The notes under the pieces: model-generated | Databases searched by the model: none | The model's input: the letters and a program-made list of their open reading frames with translations, nothing else | Told to the model about the DNA's origin: nothing | Assembly: GCA_002707785.1 (NCBI GenBank) | Contig: PANW01000032.1 | Coordinates: 82,363-146,362 of the forward strand | Reading direction: 5' to 3' | DNA from: Cellvibrionaceae bacterium | GTDB taxonomy: Bacteria; Pseudomonadota; Gammaproteobacteria; Pseudomonadales; Cellvibrionaceae | Length of the DNA: 64,000 bases | In this document: one piece after another, positions 29,307 to 40,336 of the stretch | Layout: each line of letters starts with the position of its first letter | Position numbering within the stretch: position 1 is the first letter of the stretch | Translations under genes and position numbers: made by a program

Positions 29307-30896
29307 ATGACCCAACTTGTTAAAGTTCAGCGTGCTTTAATTAGCGTCTCTGACAAAACCGGTATCGTTGAATTTGCCCAAGCCCTCAGTGCTCAAGGCG
29401 TTGAAATTCTCTCCACCGGCGGCACCTTCCGCCTGCTGCAGGAAAACGGCGTAGCCGCTATCGAAGTCTCTGACTACACCGGTTTTCCGGAAATGATGGA
29501 CGGTCGCGTAAAGACCCTTCACCCAAAAGTTCACGGTGGAATCCTAGGTCGTCGCGGTACCGATGATGCGGTCATGAACGAGCACGGCATCACTCCAATC
29601 GACATGGTTGTGGTTAACTTGTATCCCTTTAAAGCCACCGTTGCCGATCCTAACTGCGATCTACCGACGGCGATTGAGAACATCGACATCGGCGGCCCGA
29701 CTATGGTTCGCTCAGCGGCGAAGAACCACAAAGACGTTAACATTGTGGTCAATGCTGGTAACTACGACGCCATCATTGCTGAGATGCAAGCCAACGGCGG
29801 CGCCACCAGCTACGAAACCCGCTACGACCTGATGGTCAAAGCCTTCGAGCACACCGCTCAATACGACGGCATGATCGCCAATCACTTCGGTCGCCGCCCT
29901 TCTACCTTCGCCCCTGGCGAAGTAGATACACGCAACTTTTCCAACACCTACAACGTTCAGTACGTTAAAACTCAAGACATGCGCTACGGTGAGAATCCTC
30001 ACCAAAAAGCGGCTTTCTACGTTGAAGAAGATGCTAAAGAAGCGTCAGTTTCAACCGCCAAGCAGCTACAAGGTAAAGAGTTGTCGTTCAACAATGTTGC
30101 CGATACCGACGCCGCGCTAGAAACCGTTAAACTATTTGACGAACCAGCCTGTGTCATCGTTAAACACGCTAATCCCTGTGGTGTGGCCGTAGCGACCGAC
30201 ATTAAAACCGCTTACGAATTAGCCTTTGCCACCGATCCAGAATCCGCTTTTGGTGGCATCATCGCCTTCAACCGCGAGCTGGATGCGGAAACCGCACAGC
30301 TGATCGTCGACAAGCAATTCTCTGAGGTCATCATCGCGCCTAGCGTTTCCGCCGACGCCGCCGCAGCCGTGTCAGCCAAGAAAAATGTTCGCCTGCTTGA
30401 GTGTGGCGAATGGGGCGCCGAACGCCCTGTAGCTTACGATTACAAACGCGTTAATGGTGGCCTGTTGATCCAAGAAAAAGACAACGGCATGGTCAGTAAA
30501 GACGACCTAAAAGTGGTGACCAAAGCTCAACCCAGCGATGAGCAAATGGACGAACTACTGTTCGCCTGGAAAGTTGCCAAGATGGTTAAGTCCAACGCCA
30601 TTATTTACGCCAAAGACGGCCGCACGATCGGTGTCGGCGCGGGCCAAATGAGCCGCGTCAACTCTGCTCGTATTGCCGCCATTAAAGCCGAACACGCTAA
30701 CCTAGAAGTCAAAGGCGCAGTCATGGCATCTGACGCTTTCTTCCCTTTCCGCGACGGTATCGACAACGCGGCGAAAGTGGGCATCAGTGCGGTCATTCAG
30801 CCCGGTGGTTCTATGCGTGATGAGGAAGTGATTGCCGCGGCCGACGAGCACGGAATGACGATGGTATTCACCGGCATGCGCCACTTCCGTCATTGA
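29307..30896 (+). CDS. purH: Bifunctional AICAR transformylase/IMP cyclohydrolase
   Basis: [36 protein letters not shown]…[12 protein letters not shown]…KHANPCGVA. Confidence 0.97.
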   Translation: MTQLVKVQRALISVSDKTGIVEFAQALSAQGVEILSTGGTFRLLQENGVAAIEVSDYTGFPEMMDGRVKTLHPKVHGGILGRRGTDDAVMNEHGITPIDMVVVNLYPFKATVADPNCDLPTAIENIDIGGPTMVRSAAKNHKDVNIVVNAGNYDAIIAEMQANGGATSYETRYDLMVKAFEHTAQYDGMIANHFGRRPSTFAPGEVDTRNFSNTYNVQYVKTQDMRYGENPHQKAAFYVEEDAKEASVSTAKQLQGKELSFNNVADTDAALETVKLFDEPACVIVKHANPCGVAVATDIKTAYELAFATDPESAFGGIIAFNRELDAETAQLIVDKQFSEVIIAPSVSADAAAAVSAKKNVRLLECGEWGAERPVAYDYKRVNGGLLIQEKDNGMVSKDDLKVVTKAQPSDEQMDELLFAWKVAKMVKSNAIIYAKDGRTIGVGAGQMSRVNSARIAAIKAEHANLEVKGAVMASDAFFPFRDGIDNAAKVGISAVIQPGGSMRDEEVIAAADEHGMTMVFTGMRHFRH

Positions 30897-30897
30897 T

Positions 30898-31015
30898 AAA
30901 AATGCTCCTGTGACGCGATGGTGGCGTTGCTTCGGTGCTCGGTCGGTCACGTACACTTGTACGCTCCCTTCCTGCGCTCCGAGGCGCCTTACCCTCACAC
31001 CACAGGAACATTTTT
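30898..31015. repeat. ~118-bp imperfect palindrome (copy 1)
   Basis: Outer arms aaaaatgctcctgtg … cacaggaacattttt; apex cgtacacttgtacg. Confidence 0.8.
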
Positions 31016-31091
31016 CTTCAACGACGACTTCTTAATCGAAGAAATCAATTTAGATTTGTTTTTGTTGGTTTAATGATAAGCCTCTAAACAA

Positions 31092-31210
31092 GGAGCTTAG
31101 CTAAGTGTTCCTAGCAAGGCGCGATGTCGATTTTGTGAGGGAGTGTACTCAAGTACATGACCGATCAAAATCGGCAACGCAACGCCGCTAGGGACGCTTA
31201 GATAAGCTCC
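31092..31210. repeat. ~119-bp imperfect palindrome (copy 2)
   Basis: Outer arms ggagcttagctaagtgttcctagc … gctagggacgcttagataagctcc; apex tgtactcaagtaca. Confidence 0.88.
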
Positions 31211-31226
31211 GACAAAGGACAAAAAA

Positions 31227-32516
31227 ATGAACGTACTAATCATTGGCTCCGGCGGCCGCGAACACGCGCTCGCTTGGAAGGCCGCGCAAAACCCCAACGT
31301 TGAAACCGTTTACGTGGCCCCCGGTAATGCCGGTACGGCGACCGAAGCCGGTCTGAAAAACGTCGCTATCGATGTGATGGATTTCGACCAGCTCGCCACC
31401 TTTGCTAAAGACAACAATTGCGGCTTGACCATTGTTGGCCCTGAAGCGCCGCTGGTTGAAGGTGTGGTGGATTATTTTGCCGAGCAAGGCTTACGCGCCT
31501 TTGGTCCCTCCAGGGGAGCCGCGCAACTGGAAGGATCCAAAGCCTTCACCAAAGATTTTTTGGCCCGCCATAAAATCCCGACCGGTGAATACCAAAATTT
31601 CACCGAAGTGGAACCCGCACTGGCTTATCTGCAAGAGAAAGGCGCACCGATCGTGGTTAAAGCCGACGGTCTCGCTGCCGGTAAAGGTGTAATCGTTGCT
31701 GAAACGTTGCAGCAAGCGGAAGACGCCGTGAAAGACATGCTATCTGGCAACGCCTTCGGCGAAGCCGGTTGCCGCGTCGTCATCGAAGAGTTTCTCGACG
31801 GCGAAGAAGCCAGCTTTATTGTTATGGTCGATGGAAAAAACGTTGTCGCCATGGCCACCAGCCAAGACCACAAACGTGTAGGCGACGGCGATACCGGCCC
31901 CAACACCGGCGGCATGGGCGCATACTCCCCAGCGCCGGTTGTCACTGCCGATATTCATCAACGCATTATGGATGAAGTCATCTACCCAACCGTTAACGGC
32001 ATGGCCGCTGAAGGCAACGATTACACCGGCTTCCTCTACGCCGGCCTGATGATCGACGCTGCCGGCACGCCGAAAGTGATCGAGTACAACTGTCGCTTTG
32101 GCGATCCAGAAACCCAGCCGATTATGCTGCGCATGAAGTCCGACATGGTGGATTTGTGTGAAGCTGCTATCGATGGTGAACTGGCCGGAAAAACGACCGA
32201 ATGGGACGAGCGCTGCGCCGTGGGTGTGGTACTGGCAGCGGGTGGCTACCCTGCTTCCTATGAAAAAGGCCTGCCCATCTCTGGCTTACCCAGTGAAGCG
32301 ATTGCCGGTGAAAAGGTGTTCCATGCGGGCACTCAATTATCGGGCGATGATGTGGTTACCAGTGGTGGCCGCGTACTCTGCGCCACCGCTCTAGGCAACT
32401 CAGTCACTGAGGCTCAAGCTCGTGCTTACGACCTGACACGTCAGATTGACTGGAAAGATGTCTACTTCCGTAACGACATTGCCTACCGAGCAATCGCCCG
32501 AGAAGCAGAGAGCTAG
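31227..32516 (+). CDS. purD: Phosphoribosylamine-glycine ligase
   Basis: MNVLIIGSGGREHALAWKAAQ…GPEAPLVEGVVDYF…ADGLAAGKGVIVA…EYNCRFGDPETQP. Confidence 0.97.
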   Translation: MNVLIIGSGGREHALAWKAAQNPNVETVYVAPGNAGTATEAGLKNVAIDVMDFDQLATFAKDNNCGLTIVGPEAPLVEGVVDYFAEQGLRAFGPSRGAAQLEGSKAFTKDFLARHKIPTGEYQNFTEVEPALAYLQEKGAPIVVKADGLAAGKGVIVAETLQQAEDAVKDMLSGNAFGEAGCRVVIEEFLDGEEASFIVMVDGKNVVAMATSQDHKRVGDGDTGPNTGGMGAYSPAPVVTADIHQRIMDEVIYPTVNGMAAEGNDYTGFLYAGLMIDAAGTPKVIEYNCRFGDPETQPIMLRMKSDMVDLCEAAIDGELAGKTTEWDERCAVGVVLAAGGYPASYEKGLPISGLPSEAIAGEKVFHAGTQLSGDDVVTSGGRVLCATALGNSVTEAQARAYDLTRQIDWKDVYFRNDIAYRAIAREAES

Positions 32517-32536
32517 CCGTCAAGACAGCGAGCTCA

Positions 32537-32581
32537 AAAGCCCTGATCACTCAATAGCGAGCCAGTGATCAGGGCTTTTTT
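32537..32581 (+). terminator. Intrinsic terminator downstream of purD
   Basis: aagccctgatcact…agtgatcagggcttttttg. Confidence 0.92.
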
Positions 32582-32857
32582 GTGCACCACCGCTCCCCTG
32601 CGAGCCGTCCCACCATCGTATATTTCTTTTCTTTCTAAGCACAACCTTCACATCCCACTGTCCCCGCGCTAGCATCTGTGGTTTGCTCTTACTTTCTGTG
32701 TACGAGCGTCACTCATAGATAATGAACACAGTCTGTGCAAATGGCATTTTAGAGCGCCAAATAGGGTTGCGTTAAGCGCATCCATGTTGCCCGCTCACGA
32801 TCGAAACAACAGATTAAACACAGCCGCCCATAAAAATATAAAAAGGCCGTAATAACA

Positions 32858-34809
32858 ATGACACTACGACTATTTTTAGCAATCACTGCAGTCATCGGTT
32901 TTTCTGTCCCAGCGACAACAGCGGCCTCTGCCGATACCAGCTCTACGCTAGCCAACCTACTTTCGTATCCAGCAAGCTCTACCTTCGACTACGTATTGAT
33001 GGCCGCGTTGGTAGGCGCTAGCTTAATGTTGATGTTTATCAACATCGGCCAAGCCCTGATTCGACAAGAGCGCCTCAATATTTATCTCGCTCTTTATATC
33101 GCCATCATCTCAACCGCTTGTATCTGTGGCTGGAATTCGGTGCAGACGTCTCCCTTGCTTCCCACCGACCAATGGATCCGCAAGAGCTTCACCTTGCTCA
33201 CGTTGGCGATTCAAGCCTTCCTTATTTATCAGTACTTTTTACCACGTCCTGCGATGACAACATGGACTCGGCTTTTCATTGGTATCCATATCGCCTTAAT
33301 CGCAACGGGTCTTTGGTTAATCACTGTAGAGCATGCGGAGTCTTATCGTGCTGTGCGCTTACTGCTACTGATTAGCGCCAGTGTTTGCGTGGTTCACACA
33401 GCCCTTATGATCCCCTTTAAAATTCCATTCACACGGTATTTTTGGTATCGAAGATTATCGCCATCGGACTCTTGGTCAGCATGTGGATAACCGTAGAAAA
33501 CACACTCACACAAGGCCCACTATTCTATTGGTTTGCCCAATGCGTGATCATTATAGAAAGCATGATCGTCACTTACGCTCTGGTCATGAGAAATATCCAA
33601 CAAACTAATGATCGACTACAAACTCACTTTCAACGCAGTGCCAAACTCAAACTCAAAAAGCAATACAATCAAACACTAAAGCGCATCGACAATGAGCTGC
33701 GCACACCGCTAAGCGGAGTTGTCGGCATCGCAGAATTGTTGCTCGACACCTCTCTCAACAAAACTCAGAGAGATCAAATTGTGACGATGCGTCGCTCAGG
33801 CGAAGCGCTATTGAAATGGCTTAATCGACTCAATGACTGGCGCTCTCTACAGATTGGACGATTGAACTTCGACAATATCCCCTTCGACTTTTCTCACTTG
33901 CTCAATACTCTCTGTGAAGACAGTAAAGTCAAAGCAGAAGATCGAAAAATCCAGCTACAGTACACTCCAAACCCCAACACTCCTACCTTAATCAAGGGTG
34001 ATCCTGCACGCATCAAACAGATCATTTCCGGCACTTTAGATATGGCGCTTTATTACAGTGAACAAGGAAACGTTGAGGTCAACCTAAAAGCTTCCGCACA
34101 ACGCAACTGCTGGCGTTTAGAAATCCGCGACTGTCAAAGCGGATTACACATGGAAGACATCGATTTAACACTATCAAATGAAGCAGAGATAGAAGCGGGC
34201 ACGCTAAGTAGCGTACAACGCAACTGGGCAATTGCTCAGGCGTTGGCGGAACATATCGGTGGCAGCCTGAATGTCACCATCAATGACAATGGTGAAGCGC
34301 TGTTTATCTGTGAGCTCATCTTAACCCGTTACTCGCTACTTCAACATCACGAGAACCACTACGACAAACTACTCAAAGATAAGCGTTTACTGATTGTAGA
34401 TGACAGCAGCTCCAGCCGAAAACTGTTGGCCAAACGCGCCGAAAGCTGGGGTATGAAAGTAACCTGCGTACCTAACGGTCAAGATGCTTTGGATATGATT
34501 AACACGATGTCCAAGATCGGTGGCGTATTCGACTGCATTATTCTCGATCATGACATGCCGGGACTCACCGGTCTTGAAGTCGCCAAAACCATCGCTGACT
34601 CGCACTCTGCTGTCGATACTCCAACGATGATTATGCTGAGCGGGGCCAACAATCCCCCCAGCCAAGATCAGGCCAGTAATGCAGCGATTAAACGCGTTCT
34701 GTCCAAACCCATCACCGCTAAGAGTTTAAAGATCACACTGGCAGAAGAGCTGACATTGCACCAAGTGCGTCAGCGAGAGCGCAAAGAAAGCACGGTGGCC
34801 CTGCTGTAA
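32858..34809 (+). pseudogene. Multi-TM hybrid sensor kinase-like gene, split by a frameshift; degenerate kinase domain plus intact receiver
   Basis: ORFs 32858..33490 (5 TM) and 33442..34809 (2 TM, HisKA-like, HATPase-like, REC). Adding one T to the T5 run at 33439-33443 gives continuous FTRYFLVSKIIAIGLLVSMW. Confidence 0.75.
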
Positions 34810-34838
34810 GTGGCAATCTAAGAACACCTATCTCAAAT

Positions 34839-36317
34839 TTAGGCAGGTACTGTTCGTCCCTCAGCCCAATGACGCAGTGCGTGTAACTGCTCTGCCATCA
34901 CCACCGATAGTGGTGTAGTACTGATGATGGCTTTGATCAGATCGTCTTCGGAGAGTTTGCCGTCGTCGTCGATGGCATACAAGGCAGACACGATCACCTG
35001 CTCAATTTCAGCACCGGAAAACCCTTCCGCCGCCTCTGCCACCCGAGCAATATTGATATGGGTTTGATCCTGTTGGCGTTTTTTCAGGTGGATAGAAAAT
35101 ATTTGCTGCCTTACTTCTACATCGGGTAAATCCACAAAGAAAATCTCATCAAAACGACCTTTTCGCACCAACTCCGCCGGCAGTGATTGAATGTCATTGC
35201 TCGTCGCCACCAAAAATACCGGTTCTTTCTTTTCTGCCATCCACGTCAAAAAATAGCCCAGTAGACGTTTACCCAAACCATCATCACCACCGCCTTGTGC
35301 CAGAGCTTTTTCTAACTCATCGAGCCAGAGCACGCAGGGAGCCATTTGCTCAGCCTGCTGCAGGGACTTACGTAAGTTCTTTTCACTTTCACCGATAAAC
35401 TTGTTGTAAAGAGATCCCATATCCAAACGCAATAAGGGCAGTTTCCACAAGCCCGCAACAGCCTTAGCCGCGAGGCTTTTACCACCACCCTGAACCCCCA
35501 ATAACAAAATACCCTTGGGGGCTTCAAGATCACTGTCATGCAGAAAAGCTTTTTCCCGCAAATTCAGCCAGCGCTTGAAATTATTCAACCCACCTACATC
35601 GGCAAACGACTCGGTATCATATTCGTAACTGAGCAGCCCTTGTTGATTGAGCATGGCAAATTTGGCGCTATTGACTGCCGGTACATCCGAGGCATCAATC
35701 ACACCATCATCAGCAATGGCGTGATAGGCAAGGCGTCCGACATCCCGATGCGTCAATCCACGCAAACTGTTGACCAACAATTTCAGTGCGTCGGAATCGG
35801 TACGGATTCGAGTCTTGCCCACACTCTGCGTATAGCGCTTAGCTTCTTGGCGAATGATAGAGAGAATTTCTTCATCGCTGGGTAGTGACAAGCGCGCCTG
35901 AGCCGAGAACGCTTGCAGCTCGACCGGGAGTTTGACGCTATGACTGAGAAAGATAATACGCTTGGGAATGGTTTCAAAGCTCAGAGCAATGTCCTTTAAC
36001 AGACGAACAATCTTCGCCTCCCCCTCCATATGCCAATGAAAGTCACAGAGAACAAAAACACCGCTGTCGTTGCGATTTTTGATCCCTTGGAGCAATTCCA
36101 CCGGAGACACCTCGGCGCCCCCGCCTTGTACTCGAGGGCCGAAACCCATGGTTTCTAGGCCGTCGGTTAAAGTCCAGCGATAGAGCGTCGTTCTGAGGCT
36201 CTGACATTGTTTTTGCAACAGCGATAGGGCGTGGTTTTCCTGTGTGCTTTCAAGTGCAATGAGTGGCACTCGCTGGGCCAGCAAAGTGGCTATATCAGAA
36301 CTGACTTTCACTTGCAT
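34839..36317 (-). CDS. AAA family ATPase (Ycf46-like)
   Basis: GILLLGVQGGGKSLAAKAVAGLWKLPLLRLD (Walker A), CVLWLDELEKAL (Walker B), LVATSNDIQSLPAELVRKGRFDEIFFVDLP. Confidence 0.92.
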   Translation of the reverse strand: MQVKVSSDIATLLAQRVPLIALESTQENHALSLLQKQCQSLRTTLYRWTLTDGLETMGFGPRVQGGGAEVSPVELLQGIKNRNDSGVFVLCDFHWHMEGEAKIVRLLKDIALSFETIPKRIIFLSHSVKLPVELQAFSAQARLSLPSDEEILSIIRQEAKRYTQSVGKTRIRTDSDALKLLVNSLRGLTHRDVGRLAYHAIADDGVIDASDVPAVNSAKFAMLNQQGLLSYEYDTESFADVGGLNNFKRWLNLREKAFLHDSDLEAPKGILLLGVQGGGKSLAAKAVAGLWKLPLLRLDMGSLYNKFIGESEKNLRKSLQQAEQMAPCVLWLDELEKALAQGGGDDGLGKRLLGYFLTWMAEKKEPVFLVATSNDIQSLPAELVRKGRFDEIFFVDLPDVEVRQQIFSIHLKKRQQDQTHINIARVAEAAEGFSGAEIEQVIVSALYAIDDDGKLSEDDLIKAIISTTPLSVVMAEQLHALRHWAEGRTVPA

Positions 36318-36457
36318 AGATAGAATCCCTGAGATCAAACATGGCTCTACTTTACTATGGCTTTACTCATTTGACACTCTGTCCATATCCCCTTTGAAGG
36401 CCAATTCCATTACAATGATGGGGTTACTTCGCCCCATCTCGTTAAAGGTCGCTGAAT

Positions 36458-37102
36458 ATGTCAACTCGCCACTTATCCCCAGCCGATGTACTCCTCACCC
36501 AAGTTGATCGAGCCCTTCGCACTCTAGCCCCAGGAAAAGTCACTCATCAGCGCCCCTCGCCGGCTCAAACGCTCAATGAAGCGGAGCTAACAGATAGCGA
36601 ACGCCAACACGCTGCGGGCCTAATGCGAGTCAATCATGCCGGAGAAGTGTGTGCCCAAGCCCTGTATCAAGGGCAGGCGATGACCGCCAAACTGCCTCAA
36701 GTGCGCCAAGAGATGGAACTGGCCGCCGAGGAGGAAGTGGATCATCTAGCTTGGTGCCAAGAGCGTATAGAGAATCTAGGAAGCCATACCTCACTACTGA
36801 ATCCACTCTGGTATGGCATGTCTTTTGGTATAGGCGCGACTGCTGGACTCATCAGTGACCGCATGAGTCTGGGATTTGTGGCCGCCACTGAAGACCAAGT
36901 GTGTAAGCACTTACAGGACCACCTAAGCGAACTCCCTGAACAAGACGCCAAAAGCCGAGCCGTGGTAGAAGTAATGCTGGAAGACGAGGCCAAACACGCC
37001 CATTCCGCGCTGGAGGCTGGCGGTCATCGTTTCCCTGCACCGGTCAAAGGCCTTATGTCACTGGTGTCCAAGGCTATGACCAAAACCAGCTATAGGATCT
37101 GA
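36458..37102 (+). CDS. coq7: Demethoxyubiquinone hydroxylase Coq7
   Basis: [18 protein letters not shown]…[16 protein letters not shown]…[16 protein letters not shown] di-iron ligands. Confidence 0.95.
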   Translation: MSTRHLSPADVLLTQVDRALRTLAPGKVTHQRPSPAQTLNEAELTDSERQHAAGLMRVNHAGEVCAQALYQGQAMTAKLPQVRQEMELAAEEEVDHLAWCQERIENLGSHTSLLNPLWYGMSFGIGATAGLISDRMSLGFVAATEDQVCKHLQDHLSELPEQDAKSRAVVEVMLEDEAKHAHSALEAGGHRFPAPVKGLMSLVSKAMTKTSYRI

Positions 37103-37167
37103 CGCAGAGCAGGCCAATCAAGGCTATACTAGGAGAGATTTAAACCTCAGGGCCTTTCAACGTTTCC

Positions 37168-39576
37168 ATGCGGATCAAGACCAAACTCTCCTTCTTGCTG
37201 CCAGGCTTGATCCTTTTGCCCATGCTGGTCAGTATGGCGCTGCAGCTTCCACAATTAAAACAGCAAATTCACGACACTGAACTGGAGCGTTTCGATGCCC
37301 TGCTGATGCAGGTCAGCGCTCGTTTATCGCGCAACTTTTCCAGCCTGCAACACGAAGTCATGCTGTACGCTCGGACCCAGACGATTCGCTCGTTGGAACC
37401 AGAGCCCATCAGAACCTATCTGCTGCAAGAGATCGGTCGTAAGCAGGCCTTTTTTTCTGATTTCATGATCGCAGACACCAACGGCTATTTTTTCAGTACA
37501 CAACCGGGTAATCCCGCCCAAGCTCATCGTCACACTTTCGATGACAGCGACCCTGACGCTCGACCACATACCACCATACGACGAGATTACTGGCGTTATA
37601 CCGTGGCAGATAACCCAGGTGAGGTGCGCTCTATTATCTCCAACCCGATGATGGCCTATACCAATCAACAGCGTCAGATCATCGTGGCCGCCTCAATTAA
37701 TGACGACACGAACAAGGTGATCGGCATGGTTGGCGGGGTCATCAAGTGGGAACAAATCATTGAGCAGCTAAATATCATCGAGCAAACTCTCTTTGACAAG
37801 GTCAACTGGCAGCCGCGTTTTTTTATTGTCAGTAAGGGCGGAAACTATTGGTTTCACTGGGACGAGAATAAAATCGTCGATATCAAAACCACTCAACAGG
37901 GACAACAAGTTCTCAGCCAAGACCTGCAAGCTATTAGCGAGTCTCACTCCATTTTGGACGACCCCCTGAAGGAGTGGCAGCTCTCCGCCAGCGCCATTCT
38001 CGATCAGCAACAAGGTCACTTTCGCTACACAGATCAAACTACGCAACAACGAGCCATTGTCTCTTTCACGCCCATAAACAACACTGGATTTACTCTGGGC
38101 ATGGTCACCGATGAATCTTTGTTACTGGAGGACACGCCCGACATAGTCGCCCATAACATTGCTATCTTTGGCATAGCCGCGATGGCGACGTTAATGCTTG
38201 CCCTGATACTTGCCCGAAACACCACTCGCCCACTCCACAGCTTGAATCACTACGCACATCAAATTGAAGAGGGCTCCAACACCATCCCTAAAGATTTGCA
38301 ATCTCAAGATGAGTTCGGAGAACTGGCGCTGCAATTACAACATCTAGCCACCACCGTGGAGGCACGCCAGCGCGACCTAAGCGCCAGTGAAGAACGATTC
38401 AAACTTGCCATGAAAGGCAGTAGCGATGGTGTTTGGGATTGGAACTTGGTCACCGATGAGGTCTACTTCTCACCGCGTTGGTATGAAATGCTCGGCTACC
38501 GGAAGGAAGAAATTGCGTTCAATGTGGAAACGTTTTTTCAACTATTGCACCCCGAAGACGTGATCAGAACTCAAACAGCTGTCAATCAATGTTTGACCAA
38601 CAGAGAATCTTTCTACCACGTAGATTTGCGCATGCTGCACAAGGATGGCCATTTGGTCTACATCATGTCGCGAGCTTATCTTGTCTGCGACCCAATCAGC
38701 GGCGAGCCTAGCCGACTAGTCGGCACCCATGTAGACATTAGCGAACAAAGCAAACACCAAGACCGCATCGAAAAGCTCAATCAAGAGTTAGATAGCCGCG
38801 TAAAGGTTAGAACCCGGGAGCTTGAGCAAGCAAAATTCGACGCACAAAAGCTGCAGCATAAAGCGGAATCAGCCAACCATGCCAAGAGCACATTTTTGGC
38901 AAATATGTCTCATGAATTACGCACGCCATTAAACTCTATTATCGGTTTTACCAACCGACTCGTTCGCAAACTGGACGGTAAAATTGATTCAAAAAATCTC
39001 GACGCCTTAGGTATTGTTGAGGAAAATGGCAAACACTTACTAAGTCTAATCAATGACCTGCTGGACACAGCCAAAATTGAAACCGGCCAACTGTCTCTGA
39101 ATCGCGAAAGATTCAATTGCATACTGTTGGCTCAGCAATGTATCGATCAAGCGAGACCACTGAGCGAAGAAAAAAACTTGGAGCTATTGACAGATTTTTG
39201 CTGCGACGAATTGCTGATCGACGCCGACAAAAAAAGAGTCGTACAGATTCTGTTAAACATGCTGTCCAATGCCATAAAATTCACCGAACAAGGTAGCGTT
39301 ACTCTCGCCATTGAGCCCATGAGGAAAGGAGATGTTGCAGGAGTTGGCTTCCATGTCATTGACACAGGCATTGGCATCGCACCGGATTTGCAGGCTGCTC
39401 TGTTCGAAAAGTTCACCCGCTCAGATAGCGCCGAATACAATGCCGTGAAAGGAACTGGGCTCGGCTTGACCTTAATAAAACAATTAGCCAACTTACATCA
39501 AGGCAGTGTTGAAGTAATTTCAAGAGAAGGCGAAGGAAGCCGCTTTACCGCATGGCTCCCTCTCACCCAATACTAG
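37168..39576 (+). CDS. PAS-containing sensor histidine kinase with periplasmic sensor domain
   Basis: N-terminal TM/Cache-like region, HAMP-like, PAS (GVWDWNLVTDEVYFSPRWYEMLGY), STFLANMSHELRTPLNSIIGF, DTGIGI, GTGLGLTL. Confidence 0.94.
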   Translation: MRIKTKLSFLLPGLILLPMLVSMALQLPQLKQQIHDTELERFDALLMQVSARLSRNFSSLQHEVMLYARTQTIRSLEPEPIRTYLLQEIGRKQAFFSDFMIADTNGYFFSTQPGNPAQAHRHTFDDSDPDARPHTTIRRDYWRYTVADNPGEVRSIISNPMMAYTNQQRQIIVAASINDDTNKVIGMVGGVIKWEQIIEQLNIIEQTLFDKVNWQPRFFIVSKGGNYWFHWDENKIVDIKTTQQGQQVLSQDLQAISESHSILDDPLKEWQLSASAILDQQQGHFRYTDQTTQQRAIVSFTPINNTGFTLGMVTDESLLLEDTPDIVAHNIAIFGIAAMATLMLALILARNTTRPLHSLNHYAHQIEEGSNTIPKDLQSQDEFGELALQLQHLATTVEARQRDLSASEERFKLAMKGSSDGVWDWNLVTDEVYFSPRWYEMLGYRKEEIAFNVETFFQLLHPEDVIRTQTAVNQCLTNRESFYHVDLRMLHKDGHLVYIMSRAYLVCDPISGEPSRLVGTHVDISEQSKHQDRIEKLNQELDSRVKVRTRELEQAKFDAQKLQHKAESANHAKSTFLANMSHELRTPLNSIIGFTNRLVRKLDGKIDSKNLDALGIVEENGKHLLSLINDLLDTAKIETGQLSLNRERFNCILLAQQCIDQARPLSEEKNLELLTDFCCDELLIDADKKRVVQILLNMLSNAIKFTEQGSVTLAIEPMRKGDVAGVGFHVIDTGIGIAPDLQAALFEKFTRSDSAEYNAVKGTGLGLTLIKQLANLHQGSVEVISREGEGSRFTAWLPLTQY

Positions 39577-39585
39577 CCTCGAAGC

Positions 39586-40011
39586 TTAAGCCTGAGCCTC
39601 TATCATTTCGTAGGAATGGCTCACTTCCACTCCAGCAGCCTCCATCATGATGCTAGCGGAGCAGTATTTAGTGGCCGACAATTCTACTGCGCGCTTCACC
39701 TGCGCCTCTTTTAGACCCTGCCCGCTAACAACAAAATTCATACTGATTTTAGTAAACGGTGACGGCACACCTTCGGCTCGCTCAGCGTCCATTTCCACTC
39801 GGCAATCCACTACTTTTTGACGCGCTTTCTTGAGGATACTCATCACATCAAAGCTGGCGCAGCCCCCCATGCCCAACAACAGCATTTCCATCGGCCGAAC
39901 ACCCATATTGCGGCCGCCATGGTCCTCGGGTCCATCCATGACAACAGAATGCCCACTGCCAGACTCACCCAGAAACATCGCCCCATCTACCCACTTAACC
40001 GTCGCTTGCAT
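39586..40011 (-). CDS. OsmC family protein
   Basis: MQATVKWVDGAMFLGESGSGHSVVMDGP…RPMEMLLLGMGGCASFDVMSILKK. Confidence 0.92.
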   Translation of the reverse strand: MQATVKWVDGAMFLGESGSGHSVVMDGPEDHGGRNMGVRPMEMLLLGMGGCASFDVMSILKKARQKVVDCRVEMDAERAEGVPSPFTKISMNFVVSGQGLKEAQVKRAVELSATKYCSASIMMEAAGVEVSHSYEMIEAQA

Positions 40012-40336
40012 GTCACACCTCAATCTGCCTGAGCCACAGAGATGTCTGTGGCGCTTAATCATTCGTGGCGCAAGGTTAACATAAACCAAGAAATGGCGTG
40101 AATGGTACAAACTCTTGCACATTTCTCGACGGGTATAGATAACCGGTTCACAAAGACGATGAAGAACACCGCACACTGCTGGCCAGACATCCGGAAACTC
40201 GACATAATCCCTGTTTGCTATCTGGGCGATAAAGCAGGGCATTCGCAAAATTGGTATCTTGTACCACAAACCGCTATGGTTAGTGCAGGGTACTGAGCTT
40301 CCCTACTTCCCCCTGCAACAGTACGAGGAAATACCA

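Noticed and set aside
29531-29752. Antisense ORFs within purH and purD (several)
   Set aside because: Typical shadow ORFs of codon-biased genes.
33400-33450. Programmed -1 frameshifting in the split kinase-like gene
   Set aside because: No X XXY YYZ slippery heptamer in the zero frame; a simple indel in the T-run explains it better.
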